DNA of 64,000 nucleotides from Toxorhynchites rutilus septentrionalis (Eukaryota; Arthropoda; Insecta; Diptera; Culicidae): contig NC_073746.1 in assembly GCF_029784135.1 (NCBI RefSeq), positions 35,941,378-36,005,377 on the forward strand, read 5' to 3'. The notes under the pieces are model-generated. The model saw nothing but the letters and a program-made list of their open reading frames with translations. It made no database searches and was not told where the DNA came from. The position numbers and the translations under genes are program-made. Below, in pieces: positions 44,290-56,350 of this stretch (positions are counted from its first letter, which is position 1; each line of letters starts with the position of its first letter).

Positions 44290-45210
44290 GGGGAAGTGGG
44301 GGCATAGTGGTCACCCTAAGGAATATCCCCATTTCCAGCGTCCACATACCGTAATTCCCGTTTTTCTAGGATTATTATAGTTCGACTCATTGTTGTTAAA
44401 AAAAAGCATACGGCTTTTACTATAAAAATTCAAAATAGTACATTTTCCATCATTAGAAAAAAAGATGAAAAATCGAACTTTTTTTTTTTGCTTGGAGGTA
44501 AAGTAGTCACCTAGTGGGGGCAAAGTGGTCACTCGTACATATCAAGCTAAATGGGATAGATTTATGCGTTTTTTTCGTCCAAATTCGTTCAAATCATATT
44601 CGATTTAGTAGGTAAAGGTATGAAATAAGCTTGGTCTATTCACCTAGAGTATCAATTCAAATTTTCTCATGTATACAAAAACGTTGTAAGAAACATATAA
44701 CGTTCCGTATAATGAGGCGTGGTTTAATTGGAGTGGCATATTTTTCCAGGGTCAAAGCCACAAAAGGAACCTCTTCAAGAGCAGTGATGTGAAGTGATGA
44801 GGTATATTAGCTTTAGTAAACAGAACATTGTAAGTCGTTATGCACGCCCCCAAACATCAAAGTAATTTCTATGCTAATTAATCGCTGAGATTTAATAAAA
44901 TATCAGTTCATCTCCACTAAAAAATGTGAACAGTCGTTCAAACTGATGATTTGTCCAACATATCAGATTTAATAAACTAAATTTCACGAGGAATACCTTA
45001 GATACCATGCGCACTGAACTTCAGCCAAACGGCTAGCGAGAGAGAAATTTCTGTTTTTATTTATATTTTGACATTCGACAGCTCCACTGAAGTGCAGGGT
45101 GACTCAAACGTCATGAAAATCCTCAAATATAAGGTGACTATCAATACTGCATCCATAGTCAATAGTTATACTACCGAACAAGCAGGTGACCACTTTGCCC
45201 CCACTATTCC
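44290..45210. mobile_element. MITE, 921 bp, GGGGAAGTGGGGGC ends
   Basis: The left end GGGGAAGTGGGGGCATAGTG (then GTCACC) follows TA at 44288-44289. The right end, reversed, is GGAATAGTGGGGGCAAAGTG (then GTCACC) and is followed by TA at 45211-45212. Another copy of the end motif (GTGGGGGCAAAGTGGTCACT) lies inside at 44514. No transposase frame is recognised. By its ends it is related to the pogo-like elements at 16912 and 55384. Confidence 0.85.
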
Positions 45211-45212
45211 TA

Positions 45213-47154
45213 ATCAAATTCAATGGCTCATATAACCTGCGGGCGATCCAGTATTATCTGTTATAAGTCATCTTGACGAACTTGATTGAAATTTAGGAAT
45301 AGAAATTGAGTTTGCAAATTATATTCCTGAAACATACCAAAAAAACTACTCGCGGAATGAACTATTGATATATCGTGGACCAATTTGCATAGCATTCTAA
45401 TAAGCTATCTCAGCATCGCTCGACAAGATTTCGTTCCATATAACATCAGAAAAAGTGAGAATTTCGAAAACCAAATCACCAAGATATCATAACTCCATCG
45501 ACCAGCAGTGCCCTCGAAACCGGTTGGATGATGGGATCATTCCCTGAACGCCATCCGAATCACATATCATTCGAAAGCAAAGAAAAAAAAAATCTCTGCC
45601 TCCCGAATCATAACATCGAGCCAGAAATGCCGCCGTCGGTAGGCTAGTTAGGTATCCGTGTAATGAATAGGATGAGTGAATTAAATAACATTTGAATATG
45701 CGAAGGCACGTTTCTATTTGTTGTGGCCTCGCAAATACAGTGATGGTGACGGTGGTGACCTTTTTGCGCTCTCGGAAGGGGGATCAACCGTTGTTGGGCT
45801 GGAAGCGGAAAAGCGATTCCTTGAACAAACTCCAATTTAACTTGAAACGAAAACAGTCAGTGAGACAGACAGATAGCTGGGGCCCCAAAGGATCGGAGGA
45901 TGGTCGGATTCTGCTTCCGGGTGTATAATTTTCCACAAAACTGAAAATGTCGCAAAGGGTCGCGGTTGAGTGGCGAAAGAGTGCTGAACCGTACAGATTG
46001 AATAATGATAGAGTGAAAAAAATGAAGAAGATGGATTGCTGCTGATGTCAATGAATGTTGTTTATTTTCTGCTTTTTCCCCGACACCGTCTCCCCCTCCC
46101 CTGCCATCCCTAGCCGTTCTCAGTGGTTACGGTTCTGTGCGATTATGCATAGAGCGTATTGTACGTTTGAAATTGTTCATTATGATGGAAAAGGGTTACA
46201 TCGGATGACACACTTACCTCCTCGTGTTCGCCTATTTGTTCCAGCTATCTGCGCTTCGCTGATGATGAGCTGAGGCCGGGATGAAGGATGCTGTGGCCGT
46301 GTTGTCACACATTTGTTTTCTAGAGCAAGAACCCGATTTCACCGATGATGACGGTGGCGGTGGCGATCGACGAACAGCAGGAACAGGGAACAGGAAGGAA
46401 ACACTTAAGCCAGTGGGAGCGATAGACAGTGTAAGGACCATTATTTGCTCTATGAATGCGACACCACAGTTGACGCGCGTTCTGCTCCTCTCCCGGTGCT
46501 TTGTTTTATCAGATTTTTCAAGAATAGCTCATTTGTTTTCCCGACCCATTCCACACCACCGCTCTGCCGCATTCTCACGTTTCACAGCCGAGATTTTGAA
46601 AAATGGTTTCAAGCCGCTGTTTTTGCATCTGGTGGTCGTGAGGGGCGGAGAGAGGAAAGGAAGTATCTCGCTGACAGGTTTGTGTTTGATGATAAGAAAT
46701 TCAATTCGCTGACGGTTGGAAATTGATTGCGGCAGCAGATTCCGATTATTGGAGTAGCCCGGATGGCAGTGGCAATTGTTAATGGCTTTTGGTAATGAGT
46801 GATGAAAGGAAGCTATTTCCGTGCCTTGATGATGGAGTGTATTATCTTGCGATTGGAGGTAAAAACATTAAAGTATAACGAATTTAACATTTTTGAATTA
46901 AATCTATCTCTACATTTAATTGAAAATGCGTTCCGCTCTTGCATTACTAATAGCTTGCGTAAAATTTATATTTAGAACATTTCGCTCAAGTTCTCTTGAA
47001 CATCGGTAGAAAAAAAAACAACAAAATCTATTTGAAAAAAAAACTAGACCGTAGACTCATACTTTCAGTCAAATGTTGCATAATTTTTTCCATTATTCAA
47101 ATAACAAAGAAAATAAAGCCAAACCGACAAATTAATTTTTGGAGCTAGTGAATC
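45213..47154. other. Non-repeat-like DNA, GC-richer from 45.5 to 46.8 kb
   Basis: Overlapping open frames at 45692-45928, 46232-46441 (minus) and 46281-46726 have no recognisable motif. The codon and residue composition is that expected from locally higher GC. No repeat match inside the window was noticed. It could be unique regulatory or intronic DNA. Confidence 0.35.
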
Positions 47155-47290
47155 AGGTTATAGTGGAGGTAAAACGAACAGGTAATATGCAAACCGTAGA
47201 AATTTTACGCTCGCGAGAGGAATAACTTCATTCGAAATCCAGCAACTGAAGTGAAAACAGAAAGAAAGAAAGAGGACGCGAATCGGATGC
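47155..47290 (+). repeat. Fragment of the 55384-56164 MITE family
   Basis: AGTGGAGGTAAAACGAACAG and ACGCTCGCGAGAGGAATAAC resemble 55391-55405 and 55630-55650, and GAAACAGAAAGAAAGAAAG-like sequence follows as in 55690. It is a partial, internally deleted copy. Confidence 0.5.
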
Positions 47291-47347
47291 TCCTTCCATA
47301 ACTAACTGTTCGCTGTTCTTCTTGTCCCCACTAGATATTGTCCACCA

Positions 47348-48096
47348 GGGCCTGTTGCATAATCAGCCTTAACTTAACTTGTAACTAATATTACAAGTTA
47401 CAAGTTACAAGTCTAGAAGCTACAAGTTCTAATATTTTTCGTTGCATAATAATCATACATCGGACTAATAATATTAGTACTTGTTTATTTTTTCTTCTGT
47501 AGGAGCATTGTACCACTGCGACCATTCGTTTGATCTATTGTGGTGCACTCCAGTTTACGTACTTGTTTATTAGTAACGCTTCATTGTTTTATTGGCAACG
47601 CCTCATTCATCTATCAAAGTCAAAGTTTGTTCATGGATATTATGGTTTTTTCCACTGTTGATATGTGATTTCCTTGCATAGACCAGTATCATTGCATTGT
47701 CTTCCTTGACCGAGCCAATGTAAGATTGTACTCAATTGTTGGCTTGGCTTGAGTGCGCCTCCACGATTTGAAAGCTCGATGTAAGGACCCATTACTCTAA
47801 CTTCGCAGGAGTCATCCGAAAAGCTGCAAAAAATCATTTCATGATGAAATGTGAAATTTATTTTAGGTACGTAATATTTCACTCTACCACATTTTTATTC
47901 ATGCAAATCATCTTTCTTCGTTACTTGATTCATCTAAAACAATGAAACGAATTCCAAAAATTCAAACAAAAAACCGAACATTGAAAACAACGAACTTGTA
48001 AATGAATTCACGGGTCCACTCGAAGTTGTAGAAAAAAGTACAAGTCGGAACTAATAATTTGCTGTTGTATTTTGTTTATGCAACAGTCACTTGTAA
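47348..48096. mobile_element. Candidate MITE with CTGTTGCATAA ends
   Basis: The left end has GGGCCTGTTGCATAATCAGC followed by a self-complementary CTTGTAACTAATATTACAAG (47380-47399). The right end has TTTGTTTATGCAACAGTCAC followed by TTGTAAT. The inverted match is about 12-15 bp plus the shared ACAAGT motifs. A minus-strand frame (47640-47882) has no domain. Confidence 0.45.
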
Positions 48097-48112
48097 TATA
48101 AAATATGAAACA

Positions 48113-48640
48113 GACGAATTTCATGCCAACTCGACTGGCCGTTGGCAGCACCATCTCAGATAGTAGTGAAACCTTGTGGGTGTAAAAACATGGGTCATTT
48201 AAGTAACGTTGCATACTTGAAATATTCGAAAAATGGTTAGACTGCTTTTTGTAAAAAGCCAAATTTTTTTTCTTTAATTTTTACATAAAATTTCTAACTT
48301 AAAAACTATGATACCTACAAAACTCACGTTGAATAATGAACTATATGAAATTGTTTAAATTTTTTCGAAAAAATACCAAAAATTATTTGGAAAAAAATTA
48401 CGCTGAAAAAAAGTTATTTTAAAAATTGAAATTCATTTTCCTCGAAAACGAATTTTTAAAAAAAATCCCGAAAATATATATATATGAATAACCCTTATAA
48501 TTTCCAACAAGTCGTCCATACATCAGAAGATGGGCACTTTTACAGGGAAAAAGTTTTTCTAACAACAACTTTTTTATATTTTCTTTGAAAAAAATACAAC
48601 TTAGCCTAATTTTGTTCAAAGTCAAGATAGCGATATAGTG
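48113..48640 (+). repeat. Interspersed repeat, copy 2 (pairs with 8075-8575)
   Basis: It has the same orientation and block order as copy 1, from GACGAATTTCATGCCAACTC to GTCAAGATAGCGATATAGTG. Here it runs on into the foldback structure below. Confidence 0.7.
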
Positions 48641-49795
48641 TATTTGACGAAGTTTTTGATCTTATTATAATATGAACTTTTGTCGAAGACGTCAACTTTC
48701 TATATGTTATAGTTTTAGGAATAAAAGTCATTTTTGTATGAAGACTCCTGAAAAAAAGTGTTTTGCTCGTAACGTTTTTGTATGTAAATTCTCACGTTTG
48801 ACATGTTTTTGACATGTTTCTAAATAGAGAAAAGTTAGCAGAGTATGTAAATTGCGATAATTGATACATAAAAATGTTACGAATTAAACATTAATAGTAT
48901 TTTTTCAAAGAAAAAAATGAAAAAGTTATTGTTCGAAAAACTTTTTCCATGTAAATGTGCCCATCATTCGATTTATGGAAAATTTGTTGGAAATTTTAAG
49001 GGCTATCTATATATATTTTTTCAGAATTTTAAAAGCATATGTTTTCGAGAAAAATTTATTTTAATTTTCAAAATATTTTTTTTCAATTAATTTTTTTTCC
49101 AAAAAATTCTTTGATAATTTTTAATGAAAACCTAAGTAATTTCATACATTTCATTCTCTGACCATTGTTTTGTAGATGTTATAGTTTTTAAATTAAGATT
49201 TTTGAAAGAAAACTGAAAACACTCAAAATTTAAAAAAAACCTACAAAAAAATATCAGATCTACAAAATTTTAGTCAAAAAATCGAATGTAGGAAATTATT
49301 TTGGTTTTCATTAAAAATTATCAAAGATTTTTTTGGAAAAAAATTTCATTGAAAAAAAAATATTTTGAAAATTAGAATTCATTTTTCTCGAAAACATATG
49401 CTTTTAAAATCCTGAAAGAAATAGATATAAACAACCCTTAAAACTTCCAACAAGTTTGAATCGGACGATGGGCACATTTACATGGAAAAAGTTTTTCGAA
49501 CAACAACTTATTCATGTTTTTCTTTGAAAAAATGCTATTAACATTCGTAACATTTTTTTGTATAAATTATCGCATTTTAAATGCTCTGCTAACTTTTTTC
49601 TATGTAGAAACATGTGAGAATTTACACACAAAAATGTTACGAGTAAAACATTATTATTTTCGGGAGTCTTCATACAAAAATGACACATATTCCAAAAACT
49701 ATAAAAGATAGAAAGTTGATGTGTTCGACAAAAGTTTATATTTTAACAAGATCTAAAACTTTGTCAAATACACTATATCGCTATCTTGAATTTAA
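48600..49795. repeat. Large imperfect palindrome, about 1.2 kb
   Basis: The left arm (about 48600-49200) pairs with the right arm (about 49245-49795). Landmarks: CAAGATAGCGATATAGTGTA at 48624 against TACACTATATCGCTATCTTG at 49768; TGTATGAAGACTCCTGAAAA at 48736 against GGGAGTCTTCATACA at 49661; AAAGTTAGCAGAGTATGTAA at 48831 against TTTAAATGCTCTGCTAACTT at 49573. Inspection suggests roughly 85 percent identity. The spacer near 49200-49245 is short. A further same-strand copy of part of the arm (48490-48600 against 49430-49530) makes the structure compound. Confidence 0.82.
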
Positions 49796-49799
49796 ACGA

Positions 49800-50061
49800 G
49801 AAGAGGGGACTGTCTTTATTCTATCATGTTTGCTGTATAAAACATTTATTCCATGTAACGAAGAAACATGTTATTTGCAAGTGGTTGAAAAATCTTGAAC
49901 GAGTATTTTGTCTGAAAATAATGTGATATTATAATGATGAGTTTTGGAAGAAGTACTAGGAATTTTATAGTATTGTTTGTATGGTATTTTATAGTATGTT
50001 TGAAGGTACTGATAACAAAAAACAAATTCTGGACGGGACGAAGTTTGCCGGGTCAGATAGT
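49800..50061 (+). mobile_element. Helitron 3'-end fragment
   Basis: It runs from GAAGAGGGGACTGTCTTTAT through AACATGTTATTTGCAAGTGG and TTGAAAAATCTTGAACGAGT to GTTTGCCGGGTCAGATAGT. It carries only the end of one tandem unit plus the 3' terminal 250 bp. Confidence 0.75.
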
Positions 50062-50069
50062 TCAAAATC

Positions 50070-50925
50070 AAAAAGCTCTCTAACAATCTCCTTCTAAATG
50101 CATCTATTATCGAGATATTAAAAAAAACAAACAACAAACAAAAAAACATCTAATTTATCGTCTTTTTCAATTTTTGTTTTTTTTATATGTGTATTTTTAA
50201 TTTTTTTTAAGTTTTTCGTATAAGATATAAGTCATGTAGAAAATTTAAAAAATGACTCCAAGATGGTAAAACTATGTTTGACAAACTTTGTGGAACATCG
50301 AATTTTTATGAATTTTTGAAACTTCGAATTTTTGTTCGTTAATAATCATTTTTAGCCACAAATTATGAATTCTGATATAATTTAAAACAAAAAAACTCTC
50401 TATCAATCTCCTTCTAAATGCATATCATTATGGTAAAACTATATGTTTAGGAGCTACGGTGAAAAACATTATCGCTACGTTTTGTATCAACCCACATATA
50501 TTCAAATGTTTTTCAACGTAACTCCTAAACATATATTTTTACCACAATGATGTATTTGGAAAAGTTGTTGAAAATTTTTAGCAAATTCATAAAATTTCAT
50601 GAACATGGCGGTGTAACACGACAAACATATAAAAAAAAGCCTATTACTATAAAAAAGACAATAAATTAGAGATATTTTTTTAAATATCTCAATAATGGCT
50701 GCATTTAGATGGAGATTGATAGAGAGCGTTTTTATTTTAAATTACATCAGGATTCATATTTTGTGTCTAAAAATGATTGTTAACATACAAAAATTCGAAG
50801 TTTCGAAGACTCATCAAAATTCGATGTTCCACAAAGTTTGTCAAAAATAGTTTTACAATCTTGGACACATTTTTTAAGTTTTCTACATGACTTCTATTTA
50901 AAAAATCTCAATATCGGCACCTAAG
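50070..50925. repeat. Foldback element, about 0.85 kb
   Basis: The left arm (about 50225-50440) and right arm (about 50680-50895) are inverted copies: GTCATGTAGAAAATTTAAAA against TTTAAGTTTTCTACATGAC, CTTTGTGGAACATCGAATTT against AATTCGATGTTCCACAAAGT, and CTCTCTATCAATCTCCTTCT against GGAGATTGATAGAGAG. The centre holds the 105-bp block also found at 40285. A partial third arm copy (CTCTCTAACAATCTCCTTCT) lies at 50077. Confidence 0.8.
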
Positions 50926-51026
50926 AACAGACGCGGGGCTCAACGTGTTAAAGGAAATTGACGTTCAATATAGTTCATTCTAAGCATCCAACAATGTACG
51001 AATTATGTGTGTATTACAACGAAATA

Positions 51027-51100
51027 CAGTAGAACCCCGATTATTCGCGGAACAGTCTGGCAAGGTCGCCGCGGATTATGAAAATCGCGAATAACACAAT
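51027..51100. repeat. Transposon-end-like fragment
   Basis: TA at 51025 is followed by CAGTAGAACCCCGATTATTC (then GCGG), with a partial inverted echo CGCGGATTATGAAAATCGCG (then AATAA) at 51070-51094. This resembles the end of a Tigger/pogo-type element. No matching right end was found. Confidence 0.5.
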
Positions 51101-53929
51101 AAATGATTAAAAATGAGATGAGATAACTATGTTTTATCAATTGACTAATCATTATACTAGCCATCTGTGTACACCAATGGTCAAATAATGTGAAATGTGA
51201 CCAAAACAAAAGAACGAAAGCCTACCACTCACTGATAAATTTCGGGAAAGTCCATAGAATTACTAAGGAACTCGCTTCCGCGGATGAGCCGCATCGCAAA
51301 CAATAATTATCAGTGTTTATTTCATCAAAACTATAGCGACTTTTTGCGTCTAGATCCTAACTAAATCACACCTTGTTTTACTTCCTATACATCACCGCAG
51401 TAAAACATAAAACGAAAAACAGATGCAAAAACAGTTCCTAATGAATGTAGATTAAAATAAACTTCCAATCGCCAATGTTCATTAGACGTTCGGTTCAAAT
51501 GGAAATCTGATTTCTGATAGCCTACCAAAAAAAAAACACTGAATCGTAATTTGGACGAGGCGCCAGCCAATGATTTAACAAATCGTAGATTCGTTCCGCT
51601 CCCCAAGCGTAGAAAAGATTCACAGGAAATTAGTTGGTTGCCGTATGACCAGGTTCATCCAATTCAATCATTTTGTTGTTATTATTGTTGCTGTTGTAGA
51701 GATTAATATTTCAATAACAATTGTAATGATCGCCGCCCAGGTCAGCACAAACGATGATCTACAATGGCGGGCGGATCGATTGGTCCATTGGAAAACGTTT
51801 CGGCAGAAGTCAAAGGTTCCTCTATGATGAGCCGCAAACAAATGAAAAAATGGGGCTGATGTCTTCAAAGTTATGAGAGAAGGTGGACTGCATTAGCCAA
51901 TTGACAATCAGCTTCGGATGAATGGTCGATTCCGAGCGTGAGCTCGCTCCTAATCGATATTTAATGAAGTTCACAACCATCTGGCATTCCGAAAATCCGC
52001 GAACGAAAGGTAACATGGCCCGACCAAAATTGCTATTTTCCATTTCACCTTTCTTCTGTCATAACAAACGGAGCAAAATATCGTCCCGTCGAAAGGGTAG
52101 AAGAAAACGAGTTGCGTTGCTATATGACATGCATAAAGCATTGTGTCTTATTTCGTTCCTTTGTCGGCTCAACAATAGATAATAGAAATCGATCGAGAGT
52201 TGCGGCGAAGAAAGAAAGAGCTACATTACGGAAAACCGTACTGTCGAACTGTATTCATACGTAACGTCAGCGCTTACACATCTTCGCAGCCCATCACGGG
52301 TATCCGCGACCCATGCAACCCCACCCCCTCTCGCTTACCGACCCGACCAGGCTATTGAAGCGAAAAAGCCTGATCATTTACTGATGGATGTGTGCCTTGT
52401 GCTACCTTTTATTCCCATTCTTTCATTTCGGTTTCAATCAATTCAAGATGTGTTGCATTACCCATTTTCTATTCGATTCCAAGTAAAATAAATATGATTT
52501 CTCAGGTTTCCTTTTCGTGGCTTTATTTACCTTATGATTCGTGTGCTCTCCGGTAATGCGTCCACACGCGGCCAGATCCGTGGGTTTGATTATTATGTTC
52601 ATTCATGCACCTTGTCGCTCGCGTTTCTACTATTCATGCTGCGGTTTGATTGATGGCGCTGGGGTAGCCCCGATACCCGCGATGGCCCGATCAAAGTGGG
52701 TTCATGAAATGGTTCGGTTGTTCAAATTTCATGAGCCACCCTGGACTAATCCTCCTTGACATTGTATTCTTTTCAGCTAGCTAGCAACAGTATTGTTACG
52801 CTAACCAATCCCTCCACACACACTACCCCTCCACTGCCTGGAAGGTACATCACCCTTTGCAAAAGCCTTTTGTGTTATTATTATTATTGTATTCCAATCG
52901 GTTTCGGTACGATAAAAGGCGCCTTTACCTCTTTCCCTTGTTCCTTGTTCCTTAATGTACACCGGTTCGAGATTTGTTCGATGGATGATGATCCGTGCGA
53001 TTCTCGATTTCCCAATGTTGTGTGGAGTTGGATTGATTTGATTGATGTTTATTGTTGAATCAATTATATTATATCATTATTAATTTTATATGCACGTAGT
53101 TTTTAAGCCTTCGAACATAATAAAATAAACGATACGAGCTAGACATAAACACAAAGACTCCCTCTCTCTCGGTTGAACAAGGGTGTGAAAAAGTGAGGCC
53201 AAATGGAGGAGCATCCTGCGTCCGGCAGCATTTGTGCGAGATTTGAGCATCACGAGGCGAAAGAAAAGTGATACAGCCATTTCTCGGCGCGATCCGCGCT
53301 GTCTGGGAAGCTCGCCAAGGAATCCCAGCCTCGGCAGGAATGCGCGGGAAGCGGTCGCTCTGTGTGTGTGTCAAATGGAAGCCCCAGTCTTCTTTTACAT
53401 CTCAATCCCACTCGGAATCCAGTGTCTGTGTGAACCGAAGCGACCTTCGAGCGGCTTGTGATAGGGCGCCATTAAAGGCCCCGCCGTAGGAATGACACAA
53501 CGAAAATTGAGGCTCGACAGAACAATTTCAATCAAAACCCGCGCGAGATCTTTTGACGAATGGCTTCACGGAATGGAATGGGTGTACTGATCGGTTTTTA
53601 ATTTACGCCCCAACACACTGAGATGAGGATTTCGGGTCTAAGGATTCGGACAATGACCGACGATTGGATTGTTGCGTAAAGAAAGAAATGAAATGGGATG
53701 ATTGCTTTTATTTGAAATGCTCAGAGTTGATGGAAGGCTCGCAAGTGGTTCTCACTCGCAGTTGTTTATGAGTCATTTATGTTAAAATATGTACTCATTG
53801 TAAAACCGTGGATTCAATATCATAAATCCAGGAAAATCCACATTTTATGCGGAAGAACCGAAAAAGTGATCAACTCTCAAAAAAGGCATGTATAACTCTT
53901 GCCACTTGCCACTCAAGCCAAGCAAGATC
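51101..53929. other. Mostly non-repeat DNA, GC-richer in parts, no gene proven
   Basis: Overlapping frames at 51645-52182, 52541-53058 and 53069-53489 on both strands show no domain. C-rich and CpG-bearing patches occur near 52290-52360 and 53230-53500. No transposon ends are recognised. A candidate block of unique intron or intergenic sequence. Confidence 0.35.
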
Positions 53930-53949
53930 AAGTCATTTAAAAAAAAAGC

Positions 53950-54450
53950 GATCCAGAGTCTGCCGGTGAACTCCGGTGACCTCGAGAGTTATCACTACAC
54001 CATGGTAGATGTGATGGAAGCAGCTTCCAAGTCTAAGACCGACTCCTTTTTGAAATACTAACGGGTTGAGTTCTATACGCACGCTTTGCTGTTGGCGAAA
54101 CAACTGAAGGTGGTTCTGCGAGGACTGATGCCATTTGAAGTAACAGCCGTTCATTTTAAAGAGATGCAACGTGGACTGAAACGAATAGCCATCTTTTCGA
54201 TGACTTGGTGAAAGTCACCCAGCAAAAGCTATCGAGATTAGCTGTTTGTTGTCCATTTTCTTGAATGTTCCATCACAATTGGTGCTCTGAAGGAAATCCA
54301 CGACCTGTTTCGGGTCATCATAATCAGGGAACGTTACCGACTTCAGAATTGTGGTGTGACACAGTGCCTGAATTCCCTTTGGTTTGGTCATAGCACAAAA
54401 ACTATCAAACGAAAACACGCTATGACAAGTGCTGGGTCAAGCAGATGACA
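53950..54450 (+). pseudogene. ORF1 relic: PRE_C2HC-like and zinc-knuckle region
   Basis: The plus-strand reading gives VEFYTHALLLAKQLKVVLRG followed by LMPFEVTAVHFKEMQRGL (about 54065-54180), the pattern of the PRE_C2HC domain of jockey-like ORF1 proteins. Around 54310-54400 it gives RERYRLQNCGVTQCLN, FGHSTKTIK and HAMTSAGSS, a degraded C-x2-C-x4-H zinc-knuckle region in which several Cys have been lost. Open frames on the opposite strand here are shadows. Confidence 0.65.
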
Positions 54451-54789
54451 TTGAGTCGAAATACGCGGATCGTGGTGAAAATCTCCGTGCCACTTGAATA
54501 AAGCAAGCTGAATTCATTATCATCATCCGTTACAAGACAACGCAATGCTCGTCCTCCACCACCCAACATCGAATCTCAGTATGCAGCGTTCCAGCCCCGC
54601 CTAGTTGCTTCAAACCTAGCGCAACTTCCTATGAATAGTCATCGAGCTTTCAATCTCTTCAAACAAGCAAGGGGCTTCTCCCGGTCACGTCACCATCGCA
54701 ACAACTCAACCAAACCTAAGATCTGCCTGCGATCCGGGATTGTCATATTCCGGTACGTTTAATGACGACCGATAACCAATCATATCTGA

Positions 54790-55025
54790 ATCGTTCCGAG
54801 ACCCATCTTAAATCGGGTATCAAAGTTCACTATCACGATTTCCGGTCCTGAGGCTAGATAGAATCAGTTCCAAAGGAGGAGTTGCTGTTGCTGTGAAGCA
54901 CAACTATATTGGGGAACGATTTTCAGGAGGGTTATTACAAAATCTTGAGCCCGAAGTCCCCAACACGGTTGTCCGAATCTGGTGTCCATGCGACCAACGA
55001 TTACTTCATTACCACCATGGGAAGC
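54790..55025 (+). pseudogene. AP-endonuclease domain relic
   Basis: The reading is SETHLKSGIKVHYHDFRS ... LRLDRISSKGGVAVAVKHNY (to about 54905), then LQNLEPEVPNTVVRIW. The E-T-H-L and R-D-R-x5-G-G-V-A-V pattern is the start of the EEP endonuclease of non-LTR retrotransposons. Downstream to 55380 only scattered residues remain. Confidence 0.7.
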
Positions 55026-55383
55026 AGCATCTTTCAACCGGAGGTTTCCAAGAGTTGAGTTCCGATCATTTCAAGTTCAAGTTCAAGTTCGGGTCCAGTG
55101 TAGACATACATCGAAACCCATGAAGAGATAACCCCCGATTGAACTGGGACAGGCAGAGCCACAAACAGCTTGCTTCGTGAACTCCGTCGTAGATGAAAAT
55201 TTCCTTATTAATCAAAGTCAACTGGAAGTTCCTGTTGCTAAGATCGGTCTTGTAAACGGTCGATATTTTTGGTGACCATCACATACTGCCCTTGTGCGAA
55301 AGTTATGGCTCAACATGTACTGAGAACGTGACCACGAATGCATTGCCTCAGGCATCAACAGTCACATCAGAATTAGATATGTA

Positions 55384-56164
55384 GGGGAGATGGGGGTAAG
55401 ACGGACATGTTAAGAAAAACTTTAATTGTATCTTTGGAAACTCATGTTTTCCAAAACTTAAAAGCAGTTTCTTACAGTTCAATATACTGATTTTCGAAAT
55501 AATTGGCCAAATGTTTTATAAAAATGTGTTTTTTCATGTTTTTTACTGAAATTAAAACAAGCCGAAAAGTAGAACATTTTTATCGATGCGTGTATGTCAG
55601 GTCAATAATATACGAAGCGTAGAAGTTTATCGCTCGTGGGAGGAATAATTTCGCTCTCTCTCAGTGTTTCTGCGTTCAGTAACTGAAATAGAACAAAAAA
55701 AGAAAGCAATATAAAAAAGAGTTCAATATTATTCCCTTCACTTTTCATCATGCATTGGATGTGATTATGGATGTGACTTTCCATTTCAACCCCACCAGTG
55801 CAATTATTTCAATAATTTAAATTTACCACTTGCGAAAGAATTTACTTTTCCGTACATACCTTATATCGCTCCTATGTAAACTCACAAACCGAAATATTAC
55901 TATCAGCGAATTTAATTTTGCAATTAAATAACTAAAAATGCTTAATATCGAAGCCGCAAAAAAATACATTCACACGCGGAATCATGTTTGATTTTCGGTT
56001 TCTGTTTCCCTATTTCACTTTTGATCAGTATTCATTGTCATAGGATGGTTTAAATATTCTAGAATAGCATGTAGAACGGGTTCCCATCAGAAGAAATTTT
56101 AAATATATAATGCAACTATACAAATCAACCACCTGTCCACTGTCCGTCTTACCCGCGATTCCCC
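55384..56164. mobile_element. MITE, 781 bp, inside the retrotransposon relic
   Basis: The left end GGGGAGATGGGGGTAAGACG (then GACA) follows TA at 55382-55383. The right end, reversed, is GGGGAATCGCGGGTAAGACG (then GACA) and is followed by TA at 56165-56166. An inverted homologue is at 43265-44093. A 60-codon minus frame (55602-55784) has no domain. Confidence 0.88.
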
Positions 56165-56350
56165 TACACAGTCGCGAACGCGACCGTCAGTAGAATGTCA
56201 GTAGACGATGGATGATCAGTACACAAGAAGCAATGGCTGAATAATTTCATAACAAATTAGTGGAAAATTAAACATGTCGAATCAGCACAAATATGCAGAA
56301 TTTTAAACAAATATAACAAATCTCACCCCTTACGCTCTGTTCAATGATTA

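Noticed and set aside
46281..46726. A 143-codon plus-strand gene
   Set aside because: It overlaps another long frame in a different register, has no motif, and composition alone can explain it.
53933..54418. Minus-strand frames of 67-78 codons
   Set aside because: They are shadows of the plus-strand ORF1 relic of a non-LTR retrotransposon.
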